A stretch of DNA of 57,697 nucleotides, taken from the NCBI GenBank assembly GCA_014084085.1, contig NPFB01000030.1, positions 92,645-150,341 on the forward strand, read 5' to 3'. A program made the position numbers and the translations under genes. The notes under the pieces were generated by a model. The model saw only the letters and a program-made list of their open reading frames with translations, was not told the origin of the DNA and searched no databases. How positions within the stretch are numbered: position 1 is the first letter of the stretch; every line of letters begins with the position of its first letter. The stretch comes from Hondaea fermentalgiana. Lineage: Eukaryota > Sar > Bigyra > Thraustochytrida > Thraustochytriidae. Shown here one piece after another: positions 46,861-57,400 of this stretch.

Positions 46861-48174
46861 TCAGTCTTCGCCTGAATCAGAAACGAGAAATGGTGGCTGA
46901 TATCCCTGAATCTCCAAGATATTCCAGTCGACCCATGAGAAAAAGGGGTGATTTTGAAGTTCTGCGAGACCGGCGGCAAAGCCAAGACGGTGTCGGCGGT
47001 CTTTATGTAAAAGGCAGCTCGTGAGATGGCAGACAGCGTCAGAAGCTTCTACATCGCTTGGGAATGCAATTGGCACAGTGCAAATGTCAACAGCACAAGC
47101 TTCGCGGTCTGGGTTGGTGAAGGGTACGTCTCCAAAGATCATCTCGTAGAGTACGACTCCCAGACTCCACCAGTCGGCCTCGAAGGAATGCAGCATGCGC
47201 ATAATTTGCTCTGGGCTGGCATAGTCGAGCGTTCCCGAGGAAGTCACGACGAGCCGCTTGCCTCTCTCGACGAACTGCAGGTCGTCGTCGGGCGACGCGT
47301 CAAGTATGCGGGAGGATACGCCGAAGTCGATGAGCCGTATGTGGCCATTAGCGGCGATGCAGACGTTTTCTGGCTTGAGATCACCATGCACAATGCCATG
47401 GGCGTGGACGTATTCCAACGCGACGGCGATTTCGGCGACGTAGAAGGCGATGTCAACCTCGGAGAGGTCTTGCTCGCGGATGAGCGTGAAGAGATCGCCG
47501 GCAGGGCAGAACTCGAGTCCGAAGCGGAGAGGCGCGTGTGGTCCTTCATCGTTTACGAAGAGAAGCTTGATGACAAAGACCCCAATGCTTTCCTCGCCGT
47601 TGCCGTTACTGTTGTTGTTGCTATTGTTGGAAAGATTCCCTCCCCACAGAATTTGGAGAGCTTCGAGTTCCCGGCGGGACTCTTCACGAGCTTGAGGAGT
47701 GTTTTTGAACTCTTTAATGGCGATGAGGTCAGCGCCTTCGAGAGAGTTGGGCGCATGCGCGACGAAGATGCGCGCATATGCGCCTTCTTGGAGGGCGTGG
47801 ACCGCGCATCCGTCTGGAGTCTGGTCGTCGCCGTCGAGCCCTTCGCAAAAGGGCTCGGCGGAGTCTGTTGAGGGTGACAGCGCCTGCGCGATTTGGCCAG
47901 CGCCGTTCGCCGCCTCGGTTCCGCTCGGCGTGGCGCTGTCGCCGTCGCCGCTCGCATCGCTCTCCGCGTTGCTCAACTCCTGCTGGAGTTGCTGCTGCTG
48001 GAGCTGCTGCTGAAGCGTCGAGGAAGACGATTCCCTCTTGCGCAGCATTTCTTTCTCCGCGTTCTCCGCCGGGGCGCTCGCCGCCCCCGTCTTCGCCATC
48101 GTCGTTGGCCTCAACGGAGCCAGCGCCGCCGCCGCCGCCGCCGCCACCACCACGCTCTTCAAGTTCATCAGCAT
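46861..48174 (-). CDS. AGC-like Ser/Thr protein kinase
   Basis: A 437-residue kinase. The catalytic motifs are AIKEFKN (ATP-anchoring Lys), a helix-C Glu in ESRRELEAL, HGDLKPENV (catalytic loop with Gly for Arg, so non-RD), LIDFGVS (DFG), SGTLDYASPEQ (activation segment and APE), DWWSLGVVLYEM, and a C-terminal HPFFSWVDW...PPF stretch like the AGC tail. No FxxF hydrophobic motif follows. The glycine loop is reduced (GAYARIF). An Asn run sits in the N-lobe, and the N-terminus has Ala and Gln runs. The frame opens upstream only on TTG, so the first ATG at 48174 is used; further Met codons follow closely. The pathway cannot be told. Confidence 0.85.
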   Translation of the reverse strand: MLMNLKSVVVAAAAAAALAPLRPTTMAKTGAASAPAENAEKEMLRKRESSSSTLQQQLQQQQLQQELSNAESDASGDGDSATPSGTEAANGAGQIAQALSPSTDSAEPFCEGLDGDDQTPDGCAVHALQEGAYARIFVAHAPNSLEGADLIAIKEFKNTPQAREESRRELEALQILWGGNLSNNSNNNSNGNGEESIGVFVIKLLFVNDEGPHAPLRFGLEFCPAGDLFTLIREQDLSEVDIAFYVAEIAVALEYVHAHGIVHGDLKPENVCIAANGHIRLIDFGVSSRILDASPDDDLQFVERGKRLVVTSSGTLDYASPEQIMRMLHSFEADWWSLGVVLYEMIFGDVPFTNPDREACAVDICTVPIAFPSDVEASDAVCHLTSCLLHKDRRHRLGFAAGLAELQNHPFFSWVDWNILEIQGYQPPFLVSDSGED

Positions 48175-49091
48175 GCTCAACGTCGCGGAGCGTAAAGTAA
48201 GTAAGGTCTCTCGTTCGAAGTCTGGAAGCGGCCCTAGGATCTTTTTGCACACGCCGCCTCGCGCCGTTGGATTTTCTTCCTCCGACCAAAGATCGAGACC
48301 CTGTATAACCGTGGCCAATGAAAGCCACAGCCACCCCTGCCAGTGGTACAGGCAGCCAGGGTCTCACGTGGTTGCTGCACCCGCGATCGTTGGCAACGGC
48401 GGTCGGTTGGTTGATCTGTCACGCCTGACAGCGTGTGTGGCCCAGCCGGAGTAGATGCGTGGACGGTGAAAGGGCGAATGTGCGCGCGTCCACTTGTTCC
48501 TTTTCTTCTTTCTTCGCGGTACCGGGCCAACTAGATCCCTGTAATTTACCGTAGATATGTGCTAGGCCCTAGGGCCGGTCTGAGTTGGTGAAGAGAAAAA
48601 AAGGGGGAGGGGGGCAGGGTGTGTCTTCGCGCGGCCGGTATTTTCCGCCTCGTTTGTGTTGTCCGGATAGCATGGTTGTAAAAAGGGTGAGGAGAAGCTC
48701 GATGATGAGCCTATTAATAATAAGTTCGCAATCCGAACAGCCTTTACAAAATCAACCCTATACTTCGACACGAGGATTGATGATTGCAAAAGTCCAAGCA
48801 TGGTGCGCCTCGCCCTTGCGCGTTGTGCGGTTGGCTCTCCCTAGCATCAACTTCTTCTTTTTCTACAAGAATGTCGAGGAGGCAGTGCGTTTGCCTCACT
48901 TGCACCTGCAAGTCATGTTTACAGGAAATTTGTGGACCACAGACTTGACAGAGGTTGACAAGTCGATTAGATAGTCTGACATCACTGTAAAGTTGACAAG
49001 CATCCGAAAGAGGAAAGAGGGGGGCAAGCAAGTAACAAGTAACAAGAGAAGAAGCAACAAAAGAAAAGCGTGTGCTGCTTTGTAAATAAAT
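48175..49091. other. Intergenic: kinase promoter and NMO 3' end
   Basis: About 0.9 kb between two - strand genes. It holds a perfect 12-bp palindrome GGCCCTAGGGCC at 48565-48576. No gene is supported. The end near the NMO stop is AT-richer, as expected for a 3' UTR. Confidence 0.55.
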
Positions 49092-50081
49092 CTACAGCTT
49101 GGACGAAACAACCTTGGAGGAAGCGCGCTTGACGGCCTGCTCGGCATCGGCAACCATACGCTTGAGGAGCTCCTTGCAGGTCGGGATATCGTGGATGAGC
49201 GCCATGCTCAGACCGCAGCTCCAGCAAGAGCTGGTGGTGTCACCAGTCTCCTGAAAGGACTTGCGGTAGTTCTCGCCAAGGACGTAGGGGCGAATCGCGG
49301 GAAAGTCGCCAGGCTTTTCTGCCTCAATGCTGCGGACCTTCATTGCGGTCTCGTTCTTGTAGACGCGCTCGGTGTTGTTGAGCGTGCGGAAAATGTGCGT
49401 GGTGGAGCGCTCGTCGCCCTCGACGAGAGCCTTCTTGATGTTCTCGTGGATGGGTGCCTCCTTGGTGCACATAAAGAGGGTGCCGGCGTTGACGCCGTCG
49501 GCGCCCATGGCAAAGGCGGCAGCGAGCTGCATGCCGTTGGCGACGCCGCCCGAAACGACAAAAGGCACGGTGAGCTTCTCGGCGCCGAGGGGCGCAAGAA
49601 CAAAGTTGCCTACGTCTTCCTCGCCGGGGTGGCCACCGCACTCGAAGCCATCGAGAGAGATGGCGTCGACGCCCTTCTTCTCGGCGCTCAGCGCGTGGCG
49701 CACAGAGACGCACTTGTGAATGACCTTGATGTTGTGCTCCTTGAACTGGCTGATGAACTCATCGGGAGCGCGTCCGGCCGTCTCGACGACCTTGACACCC
49801 TCGGTAATGATGACGTTCACGTAGTCGCCATAGTTGGGCGGCGCGAGCATGGGCAGGAGCGTCAGGTTAACGCCAAAGGGCTTCGAGGTCATCTTCTTGC
49901 ACTTTTGGATCTCCTCGCGGAGCTTCTCTGGCGACGGCTGCGTGAGCGCCGTGATAATGCCGAGACCGCCGGCCTCGCTCACGGCCGCCGCCATCTCCGC
50001 GTACCCGACGTAGTGCATGCCGCCCTGGAGCACGGGGATCTCAATCCCAAAGAGCTCCGTAATCCGCGTCTTGAGCACCAT
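49092..50081 (-). CDS. Nitronate monooxygenase, peroxisomal (PTS1)
   Basis: A 329-residue TIM-barrel FMN enzyme of the nitronate monooxygenase / 2-nitropropane dioxygenase family, which oxidises toxic alkyl nitronates such as propionate-3-nitronate. The family motifs are in order: PVLQGGMHYVG, GVNLTLLP, ISLDGFECGGHPGE (with the conserved His near the flavin), VVSGGVANGMQLAAAFAMGA and DGVNAGTLFMCTKEA. Length is normal for the family. The last three residues are SKL, a canonical type 1 peroxisomal targeting signal, so a peroxisomal location is likely. The start is the first ATG and sits directly before the conserved N-terminal strand. A GCA/GGAGCA repeat lies just upstream. Confidence 0.93.
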   Translation of the reverse strand: MVLKTRITELFGIEIPVLQGGMHYVGYAEMAAAVSEAGGLGIITALTQPSPEKLREEIQKCKKMTSKPFGVNLTLLPMLAPPNYGDYVNVIITEGVKVVETAGRAPDEFISQFKEHNIKVIHKCVSVRHALSAEKKGVDAISLDGFECGGHPGEEDVGNFVLAPLGAEKLTVPFVVSGGVANGMQLAAAFAMGADGVNAGTLFMCTKEAPIHENIKKALVEGDERSTTHIFRTLNNTERVYKNETAMKVRSIEAEKPGDFPAIRPYVLGENYRKSFQETGDTTSSCWSCGLSMALIHDIPTCKELLKRMVADAEQAVKRASSKVVSSKL

Positions 50082-50096
50082 CTTTCCGCCGTCGCT

Positions 50097-50176
50097 CCTG
50101 ATCTCGCTCCTGCTCCTGCTGCTCCTGCTGCTGCTCCTGCTGCTGCTCCTGCTGCTGCTGCCGCTGCTGCTCTCTC
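50097..50176. repeat. CTG/CTCCTG tract upstream of NMO
   Basis: Imperfect CTG and CTCCTG units, read as CAG/CAGGAG on the NMO sense strand, begin about 16 bases before its ATG. Confidence 0.85.
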
Positions 50177-51239
50177 GGATCGGGTTTGCTCGCCCGCGCG
50201 CTGCCGCCAGATCACGATGCGCGTCTGCCGGAGCGTAGCGGCGGACTGCGCCCGGCGCTGGTCGGACCGTGCGGGTGCGCTCCCTATCCTCCTGCTCTTG
50301 CTACTATCTATAGAATTATGGCACGACGGGACCGGCCAAGCCAGAGCTTGGGCTGGCCTAAAACTCTGCTCACCTGGCCCTGGCCCCGCACGCCACGGCA
50401 CGACACGGACCGCGCGTCTTCCGACCGCCGCGCGCGAAGCTTGGGACTCAGAGCCGCAGCCGCAGAGCGAGCCAAGGAGCTTGGGCTTGTGGCCGCGTCG
50501 CGCTCATGGAGCAGTTTGGATATGGGATGACGGGTCACGTGCCAGGCCTTCCTGGCCAGGCCAAGCCAGGCCGTGCAAGGCCGAGGGATCCATCTGGCTT
50601 CGAGAGCGCTGCCGTCGCGGACGCCGAGGAGCGCGGGGCTGCCAGGCCCGGGCGCGGCCGCAGCGTGAAGGCGCGTGAGGGCGAGGGCTCCCTGGGCGTG
50701 GATGCGCGGAGCGTGGCAGAGCGTGCCGGAGGAGAGGGACGCGAGGCACTAAAAAGAGGATCGGAAGCAAATTGGGGGCTGCGCGAGCGAGCTGCGGCGA
50801 AAAGACGGGCAAGTCAAGCCAAGCCAAGCGTGCAGCCGAGGGTGGGAAGGTTTATGGAGCGAGGGTAGATGGCAGGTCTAGGGGCCTCTAGACCTGGCTT
50901 GAGGTCAACGGATCGAGTGTCGTGGATCTTCACGAATTGCGAGGAAGGTTGTTCGCAGCGGGATGCTTCGATGAACATGGACTGTCGTGCATGGAGCTGC
51001 TCAGCTGTGTCGAGACCTTTTTATGATTCGAAGTTATTCGAAACTAGGTGTGGGCCTAGACTTAGGCCTAGTGCTGACGGAATAATCGTGTGCGTTAGCC
51101 GTGAAATTCTCGGCTGTCGAGCATGCATGAGCTGAGCATTTTTTCCAACCATGGAGAAATGCACTACTTGTCGCTGTTGCAGGAATCCGTATCCCTTGAA
51201 GATGACTGCCCAGACCTGGTTAAGGAGATCAAAAACAAA

Positions 51240-51770
51240 AACCTTGAGCTTGTCTCCCAGCGACTCTCCACCTTTTCGGGCCTGGCATGGACGGCTCTTC
51301 CTCTTCACTCAACAAAAAGGCGAACATAAATTGACGATCATCACCATTGCTTGTCTTGTTCATCAGAAGACGATGAACGACGTCCGTCACGCTCACAAAC
51401 AAAACGAAAAGCTTGAGCTTGTCTCCCAGCGACTCACCATCGTTTCGGGCCTGACACGGACGGTTCCCTTTTTCCACGGCTCTTGGTCTTCACTCAACAA
51501 AAAGGCGAACATAAACTGACCATCATCATTACTTGCTTGTCTTGTTCATCAAAAGACGATGAACGACGTCCGTCACGCTCACAAACAAAACAAAAAGCAT
51601 GAGCTTGTCTCCCAGCGACTCTCCATCGTTTCGGGCCTGACACGGACGGTTCCCTTTTTCCACGGCTCTTGCTCTTCACTCAACAAAATGGCGAACATAA
51701 ACCGACAATTTTCTCTTCTTGCTTGTCTTGTTCATCAAAAGACGATGAACGACGTCCGTCGCCCACGTGC
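51240..51770. repeat. Minisatellite with 169-186 bp period
   Basis: Three copies start at about 51246, 51415 and 51601 with GAGCTTGTCTCCCAGCGACT, with part of a fourth up to about 51770. Each unit carries a TTTCGGGCCTG segment, a CACTCAACAAAA segment and a GACGATGAACGACGTCCGTC segment. The distances are 169 and 186 bp, so units vary by small indels. Copies two and three are closest to each other. Confidence 0.85.
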
Positions 51771-52086
51771 TCGAAGTGGCCAGGCAGACGTCCTCCTCGT
51801 TCGTTCGTTCGTTCGTTTCGTTCGGGGTTGTCAATGCGCCCCATCAACTTGAAGATTTGATGCGTGAATATCTTGCTATCTTGGACCCACTGTTGATCGT
51901 GGTTACGACCAAGTTGGCAAACAAACGGCGAAGACGAAGGAGAAGAAGAAAGAAGTGCCGCGTGCGCAGGGCCGAGCGCGTGCGAACGGCGGGCGGCGCG
52001 AGGGCTCGACCCGCGCCGAGCCGCGTGCGCGGAAGCGGCTTCGCTGAGGCCAGAAGAACTCCGGAGAGAGCTCAGGAGCAACGGGG

Positions 52087-53775
52087 ATGAAGAAGACGAT
52101 GGCCGAGGCGACGACACCCTCCAGGAGGGCCAGCGCCGTTGGCGTCCTGGTCGCCGTGGCGCTAGTCGCTAGCGGCACGCCGGCAGCCGCCTTGGAGATG
52201 GAGCTCGGAAGAGATGCGTGGGCGTCAAGGGACCTGATGCCCAAGTACAGCCTAGGCCCAGCACCCTTTCCCAAAGACATGCACATGGACTGGGAGCTCT
52301 TTGGGAGCTGCTTCTCCAAGGACGATGCCATCCATGTCACGGACGACAAACCGGGTCAGAAGGGAGCGACCTGGGCGCGCCGCCCCCTCAATACCAAAGA
52401 CGACTGGCAAGTCGATCTCACGTTCCGTGTGGGCGGCCAGGAAGGTGACTTTTTTGGCGATGGTTTCGGCTTTTGGCTAGCCGAAGAGAGAGGCGTCGGC
52501 GGCGATGCGCTCGGCGGACCTGATCGCTGGCGTGGTCTCGGCGTCTTCTTTGACACTTACAAAAACAAAGAGTTCCGCGGCAAGCGCCATCCTTACGTGT
52601 ACGCCATCGCCAACGACCACAACGTCAACTATGGCAAGATCAAGCCGCGCGACATCAACAACGGCTGCCACATTCCCTTTCGGGAAAAGGATAGCAAGGA
52701 GATGGCCACTACAGTGGCTCGCATCACCTACCGCAAGAACGAGCTCACCGTGATCATGCAGCCCAAGGGCGCCGTGGACTGGATTCAGTGCGTCTCCATG
52801 CCCGATCTCAAAATTCCAGGTGAAAAACTGTACTTTGGTGTCAGTGCCATGACTGGCCAGCTTGTGGATAAGCACCACATGGTGGAGATCAAGGCGTACA
52901 CTAACATCGAAATGGATCCCTACGAGTACGCTGCGCCCAACGATCCGCTCGAGATGCCTGGCATGTGGGAGGCCATGATGGCCTCTGGCGATGTGGCTAG
53001 GGAGTTTGAGACCTGGGAAAAGAAGATTATCGAAGAGACCGAATTTGACCCCGAGCGCTATGACGACCAGGACACTTACGACGACTACTACGGTGGTTAT
53101 GGCTACCTTCACCGCTACGCGAACGATCGAAAGGGCAAAGACGACGAGTACGAAGACTATGACCCAGCGCTCTTCAAAGACGAAGACTACGACGACGATG
53201 ACGACGATGATGACGACGATGATGATGATGATGACGACGATGACGAGGAAGACCCTTCAAAAAGGGCCCCGCATGATCGTAGATTTTCGAAAATGACCCA
53301 GGCCGAGCGCGTAGCAAAGGTCCGCGAGGCGTACGAGCGCCGCAAGGCAGAACGCGCTGGCAAGAGCAGCAGCGACAAAGACAAGAAATCTCGCAAGTTG
53401 TCGCGTGCCGAACTTGCGTCCATTAGTGAGATTCTCGAAAGCACGAAGATTGGCAGGGACATCAAGGACCTCCAGGAAAAGCAGCGCGAAAAAATGAAGT
53501 CGATTCGCAACCATCTCGAGGCCGAGATCTCCGAGACGGTTGATCAGCTGACCAACATGGTCCGCGACATCCGTGTCAAGGAGCACCACATGAATCAGCG
53601 CATTGTTCGTCTTGCCGAGCGGCTCAAGGTCGCCATCGAACCCCTCGAAGAGGCTGAGGAGACCGCCAGTGGTTCCTGGCTTTGGCCCTTTCTCTTTATG
53701 CTTGCCTTTATGGGAGTTTTTGCTTCGGTTGGATACCAAAAGTACCGTTCCTTCATGAAGACGCATCTCCTTTGA
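52087..53775 (+). CDS. L-type lectin cargo receptor (VIP36/ERGIC-53-like)
   Basis: A 562-residue type I membrane protein that should bind high-mannose glycans on cargo in the early secretory pathway. A signal peptide occupies about 1-36. The lectin domain (about 55-285) matches VIP36: WELFGSC, WARRPLNTKDDWQVDLTF, FFGDGFGFWLAEE (carbohydrate-site Asp), GLGVFFDTYKNKE (calcium-site Asp and Asn) and LYFGVSAMTGQLVDKHH. Then come a Tyr/Asp-rich stretch, a run of 18 Asp (53188-53244), a coiled coil (about 430-530), one membrane segment near the C-terminus and the short tail YQKYRSFMKTHLL. The tail lacks a KKXX retrieval signal but ends in LL, which can act as an ER-export signal. The start is the first ATG and gives a good signal peptide. 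Confidence 0.9.
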   Translation: MKKTMAEATTPSRRASAVGVLVAVALVASGTPAAALEMELGRDAWASRDLMPKYSLGPAPFPKDMHMDWELFGSCFSKDDAIHVTDDKPGQKGATWARRPLNTKDDWQVDLTFRVGGQEGDFFGDGFGFWLAEERGVGGDALGGPDRWRGLGVFFDTYKNKEFRGKRHPYVYAIANDHNVNYGKIKPRDINNGCHIPFREKDSKEMATTVARITYRKNELTVIMQPKGAVDWIQCVSMPDLKIPGEKLYFGVSAMTGQLVDKHHMVEIKAYTNIEMDPYEYAAPNDPLEMPGMWEAMMASGDVAREFETWEKKIIEETEFDPERYDDQDTYDDYYGGYGYLHRYANDRKGKDDEYEDYDPALFKDEDYDDDDDDDDDDDDDDDDDDEEDPSKRAPHDRRFSKMTQAERVAKVREAYERRKAERAGKSSSDKDKKSRKLSRAELASISEILESTKIGRDIKDLQEKQREKMKSIRNHLEAEISETVDQLTNMVRDIRVKEHHMNQRIVRLAERLKVAIEPLEEAEETASGSWLWPFLFMLAFMGVFASVGYQKYRSFMKTHLL

Positions 53776-54072
53776 TTTTACCAAAACCAGACCATCAAGT
53801 AGTAGAGACAACCATAGATTCTAAAAAGACTAAGCTCGTGAGCACCCTTTATCACTCATTCTTCCCTTTGTCTCTTCAATCACGCGCTCAGCGTATTATC
53901 TCGGTCTGCAGAATATGCATGTGAACTTTGGCCTCCATACGTTCTCGTTGACTTTTATCGACTTGGGAGCTAGCTACTGTTGGCAAGCAGGCACGCCGAC
54001 AATGATTTTCCAAATGGTGGCAAATAAGACTTGCGTTGCAGGAGAATAACACTTTCTTCTTTCTTCTTATTC
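53776..54072. other. Convergent intergenic region
   Basis: 297 bp between the lectin stop and the LIM gene stop. The sequence is AT-richer and fits two 3' UTRs; nothing else was seen. Confidence 0.6.
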
Positions 54073-54420
54073 CTAGATCGAAAGCCACATGATCACGATC
54101 AAAAGAACGATCATGAACAAGATCGCTTGAAACGTGCTCGGCTCGTCGGACTTCTTCTTCTTCTTGCGCTTCGGCTTCTTTCCTGTGGGCGTGTATCGGC
54201 AATGCATGTGAGCATGATAAAATCGTCAGTCTCTCTGGTTTGTTCGTGTGCACAGTGTTGTTCATGACTGCAAGGGTTCTACTGTCTCACATTGCACGTG
54301 TTATCGCCGCCGCCGCCGTTGTGAATGCTGTGGCGATTGCTGCAAAAGGTTTCGGGGAGATTCAATATCTTGCTGCCATTGCTCTTGCTGGCGAGACTGG
54401 TGTCGTCGACTTCGTTGTTG

Positions 54421-54461
<41 letters not shown>

Positions 54462-57400
54462 GCTGACGCTGACGCTGCTCCTGCGGATGTCTGCGGTGAT
54501 TGTGGTGCAGCGGCGGCGGCGACGGCAGTTGTGTTTGACGAGAACGATATTGTACCCGTACAATAGACTTACCCTTTGTGTGAGGACACTTGCCGTATGG
54601 CATTGTGCAAATGTTGCAACGGCGCTTCTCGCCACCAGCCTCGCTCGAGGCGTCCGAATCCGAGTCCGAGTCCGAGTCCGAGTCCGAATCCGACGTTGAG
54701 TCGTCTTTCTTGCCACGAGCCTTGCGAGACCGCGCAGAAGCAGTCGAGAGTGCGGCAGATCTGCGGCTCGCGTGCGAGGTCCCAGATACCGGGCTCTTCT
54801 TTACCGCTGAGGTTGAGCTTCTGCGCCGCATCATCGCCGCTTGCGCCTGCTGTGCCTTGGGTGAAGCTTGCGCTTGTTGCACCTTGTTCGGGGAAGCGGC
54901 GGCGGCCTGCTTCGACACCTGCTGCTGTGGCTGCTTGCCAGCCTTTGCAGCCTGGGCTGCCGGCGACGACTTCATCTTGGCTACAGGTTCATCCTCCTCG
55001 GAAGAGCTCTCTTCTTCCGAAGACGCGTCCGCTTCGCGACGAGCTCGTTGACTCTGCTGTTTCTGCTGATCCAACTGTCGTTGACGAAGAAGCTCTTGCT
55101 GCTCCTGCGCCGGCGATTTGCTAGACTTGCGCACAGCAGATGCAGAAGAAGCAGACATGGGCTGTGAAGCGCCACGAATGCGGGGCGTCACTCTTGGCGA
55201 AGAGGGCGAAGACCCACCCGTGCTGGCGCTGAGAGGCGAAGTGCGGACACGAAGCGCCGGTCTTCCGGACCGAGTTGAAGCGAACGACGCACCTCGCGAC
55301 CGGGCCGGGGGAGCACGGATCTCTACATCGCTATCATCATCCCCATACTCGTAAGCCTCCCTCTCCAAATTGGGAGAGGAGCGAGAACGAGCCTTGTTGG
55401 TGGAGCCCGTTGCGACCGCGCGAGGGCTCGGCCGGCTTGCGCGGGCTCGGTGAAGGTTCTCATTCTTGTGGGAAAGAGCGACAGCGCGCGCCTCGGCATC
55501 TTCCACTTGGCTTGTGAGATCTTGGACCTTGCGCTCGAGACCAGTACTCTTTGAACGAAAGCTAATGACTGACTTTTCGAGCTCTTCAATGGCGAGCTGC
55601 GCTTCCTCACGCTCATGCTCGGCGTTGTCCTTGACCCGTCGTAGATCTTCCATCGAATTTGCCAGCTTGTCCATCTTGGCGCCCTGTCGAGCCAGCTCAT
55701 CAGTTGCGTCTTCAAGTCGGTTCACGACATCAGAGTACTTGCCCTGAAGCGTCGCCACTTCATCCTCCTTTGCCTGCAAGAGCTCGCGGACGCGATCGAG
55801 CTGCGATTCAAGTTGAAACGCCTTCGTCACGCTTCCGTTCGTGATGGCAGATCCAGTGCTGCTTTTGCGAGACATGGTGCGCTGTCTTCCTGCCGACGTT
55901 GGAGGAGTCTTTGGAGATCGCCGCCTTGACTGCGCTGATGGGGCATCCACAGGGAGATCGTCCTCTTCAAGGTCGTCCTGGTAAAAGCCTTCACTGTCTT
56001 CGAGCTCATAGGGGTCAACATCGGCGCGTGAGGCTTTGCTTCGCCTCGACTTCGCGGACTGCGCTGTGCGCGCGGTCTTGGTCGACTTTGCGCTCGCCTT
56101 ACTGGATCGGGACATGCGACGTTCACCGTATGCCCTTGGATGCGCCTGGTATTCCTCCTCTTCCTCCTCTTCCTCTTCCTCCTCCACTTCGTCTTCGACG
56201 GTGCGCCTGCGGCCTGGCTTTCCTCGGTTGACAGTGTACGCGATTTCCTCTTCTTCTTCATCTTCTTCCTCATCGTCATATTCGGCAGCGGGCGGGGCAG
56301 TCTTGGGCGTTTTCCGGGGAGACTTGCGCTTGTTTTCAACAAGTCTACGGAGCTTGCGATCCTCTTGCGCGCGAGACGCGCGACGAGGTCTCGAATCCGG
56401 GGCGGCTCTAGCAGCTGCCGAGGAGGGAGGGCTGTCTACTCCATAGTCTTCCTCTTCCCCTTGGTCCTCGACTTCATCCTCGTAAAGATCGTCATCTTCT
56501 GTAAACTGGGAGCGCCTGCTGCTCGCGCGACTCCGGGCACTTGGCGGGCCACCGTTCGACACGCGCGGCGAGCGAGCGCTCGTAGAAGAGGGTCGCGCCT
56601 GCGGAATTTTGGGTGACGCCTTGGATGGTTTCACAGCCTTGCTGGGGGGCAATTTGGTTTTCTTCTTCTTTTTCGATTCAGCAGGAGGCGCAGGCTCTTC
56701 GTACGCGACTTCTACGCCGTCATCGTCGTAGACCATGTCTGCATCCTCGTCAAAGTCTTGCTCGCCTTCGTAATACTCCATGTTCGCCTCGAGAATATCA
56801 TCATCATCGTAAGCGCGGTTGCGAGGCGACACTTTGTCAACCGCACCTTTTTTCTTCTTTGACATTTTCACGCTTGTGCTTCCCGAACGTCCGTTGCGTG
56901 CGGATCGGGGAGCCGGCGCTTCATCATAGGCTTGATCTTGCGGGTAATCTTCCGATTCATGCTGCTCCTCCTCGCCCTCAAAGGCGTTGTGCGCGTACCC
57001 GTTCGCCTTGCTCGATCTGCGCGAGCGACCGCCGCCTCGACGAGCACGCTGATCTTCGACCTCGTCCACTACGGCTTCGACCTCTTCTTCTTCTTCTTCT
57101 TCTTCATATTCCTCTTCGTGAGCGAGGTCATTGACGCCTTCCTCTTCCGGAAGACTACGACCGGACTGCTGCGCGTACAGACGGAGACGTTCCTTGAGCG
57201 TACCCGGATGCACGGGCTCGCTGCGGCTGCTCTTGCCGGACCGGTTCGATCTTGCCGACGTCGGGCGCGACTCCGCCCTGCGCGGAGCCGGCGACGGCGA
57301 GCGGCTTTCACTGGGCCGAATGTTCGCAGCACGTTTGTGGTGTTGCCCACAGAAGATCCTGTCGTCCACAATGCCAAAGTCCGCCAGACTCAGCGGCTTG

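Larger units (their letters stand above)
50082..52086. promoter_or_regulatory. Divergent region between NMO and lectin genes
   Basis: Two kb between divergent genes. It contains a CTG/CTCCTG tract next to the NMO start (50097-50176), CCAGGC/GGCCAGG units near 50540-50580, a small hairpin GGCCTA-GACT-TAGGCC near 51053 and a three-copy minisatellite (about 51240-51770). Frames across it look repeat-derived and carry no domain. The lectin promoter should lie in the last few hundred bases. Confidence 0.45.

Noticed and set aside
49191..50678. 495-codon frame on the + strand
   Set aside because: It is antisense to nitronate monooxygenase, which has all family motifs and an SKL end; the rest comes from the CTG tract.
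51240..51770. CRISPR array
   Set aside because: Units are about 170-186 bp and similar along most of their length, with no short repeat and unique spacer pattern, and the genome is eukaryotic.
54301..54572. Gln/Arg-rich continuation of the LIM frame
   Set aside because: It begins at a GTAAGT donor and consists of CAG repeat translation. The spliced product with a membrane anchor is better supported.
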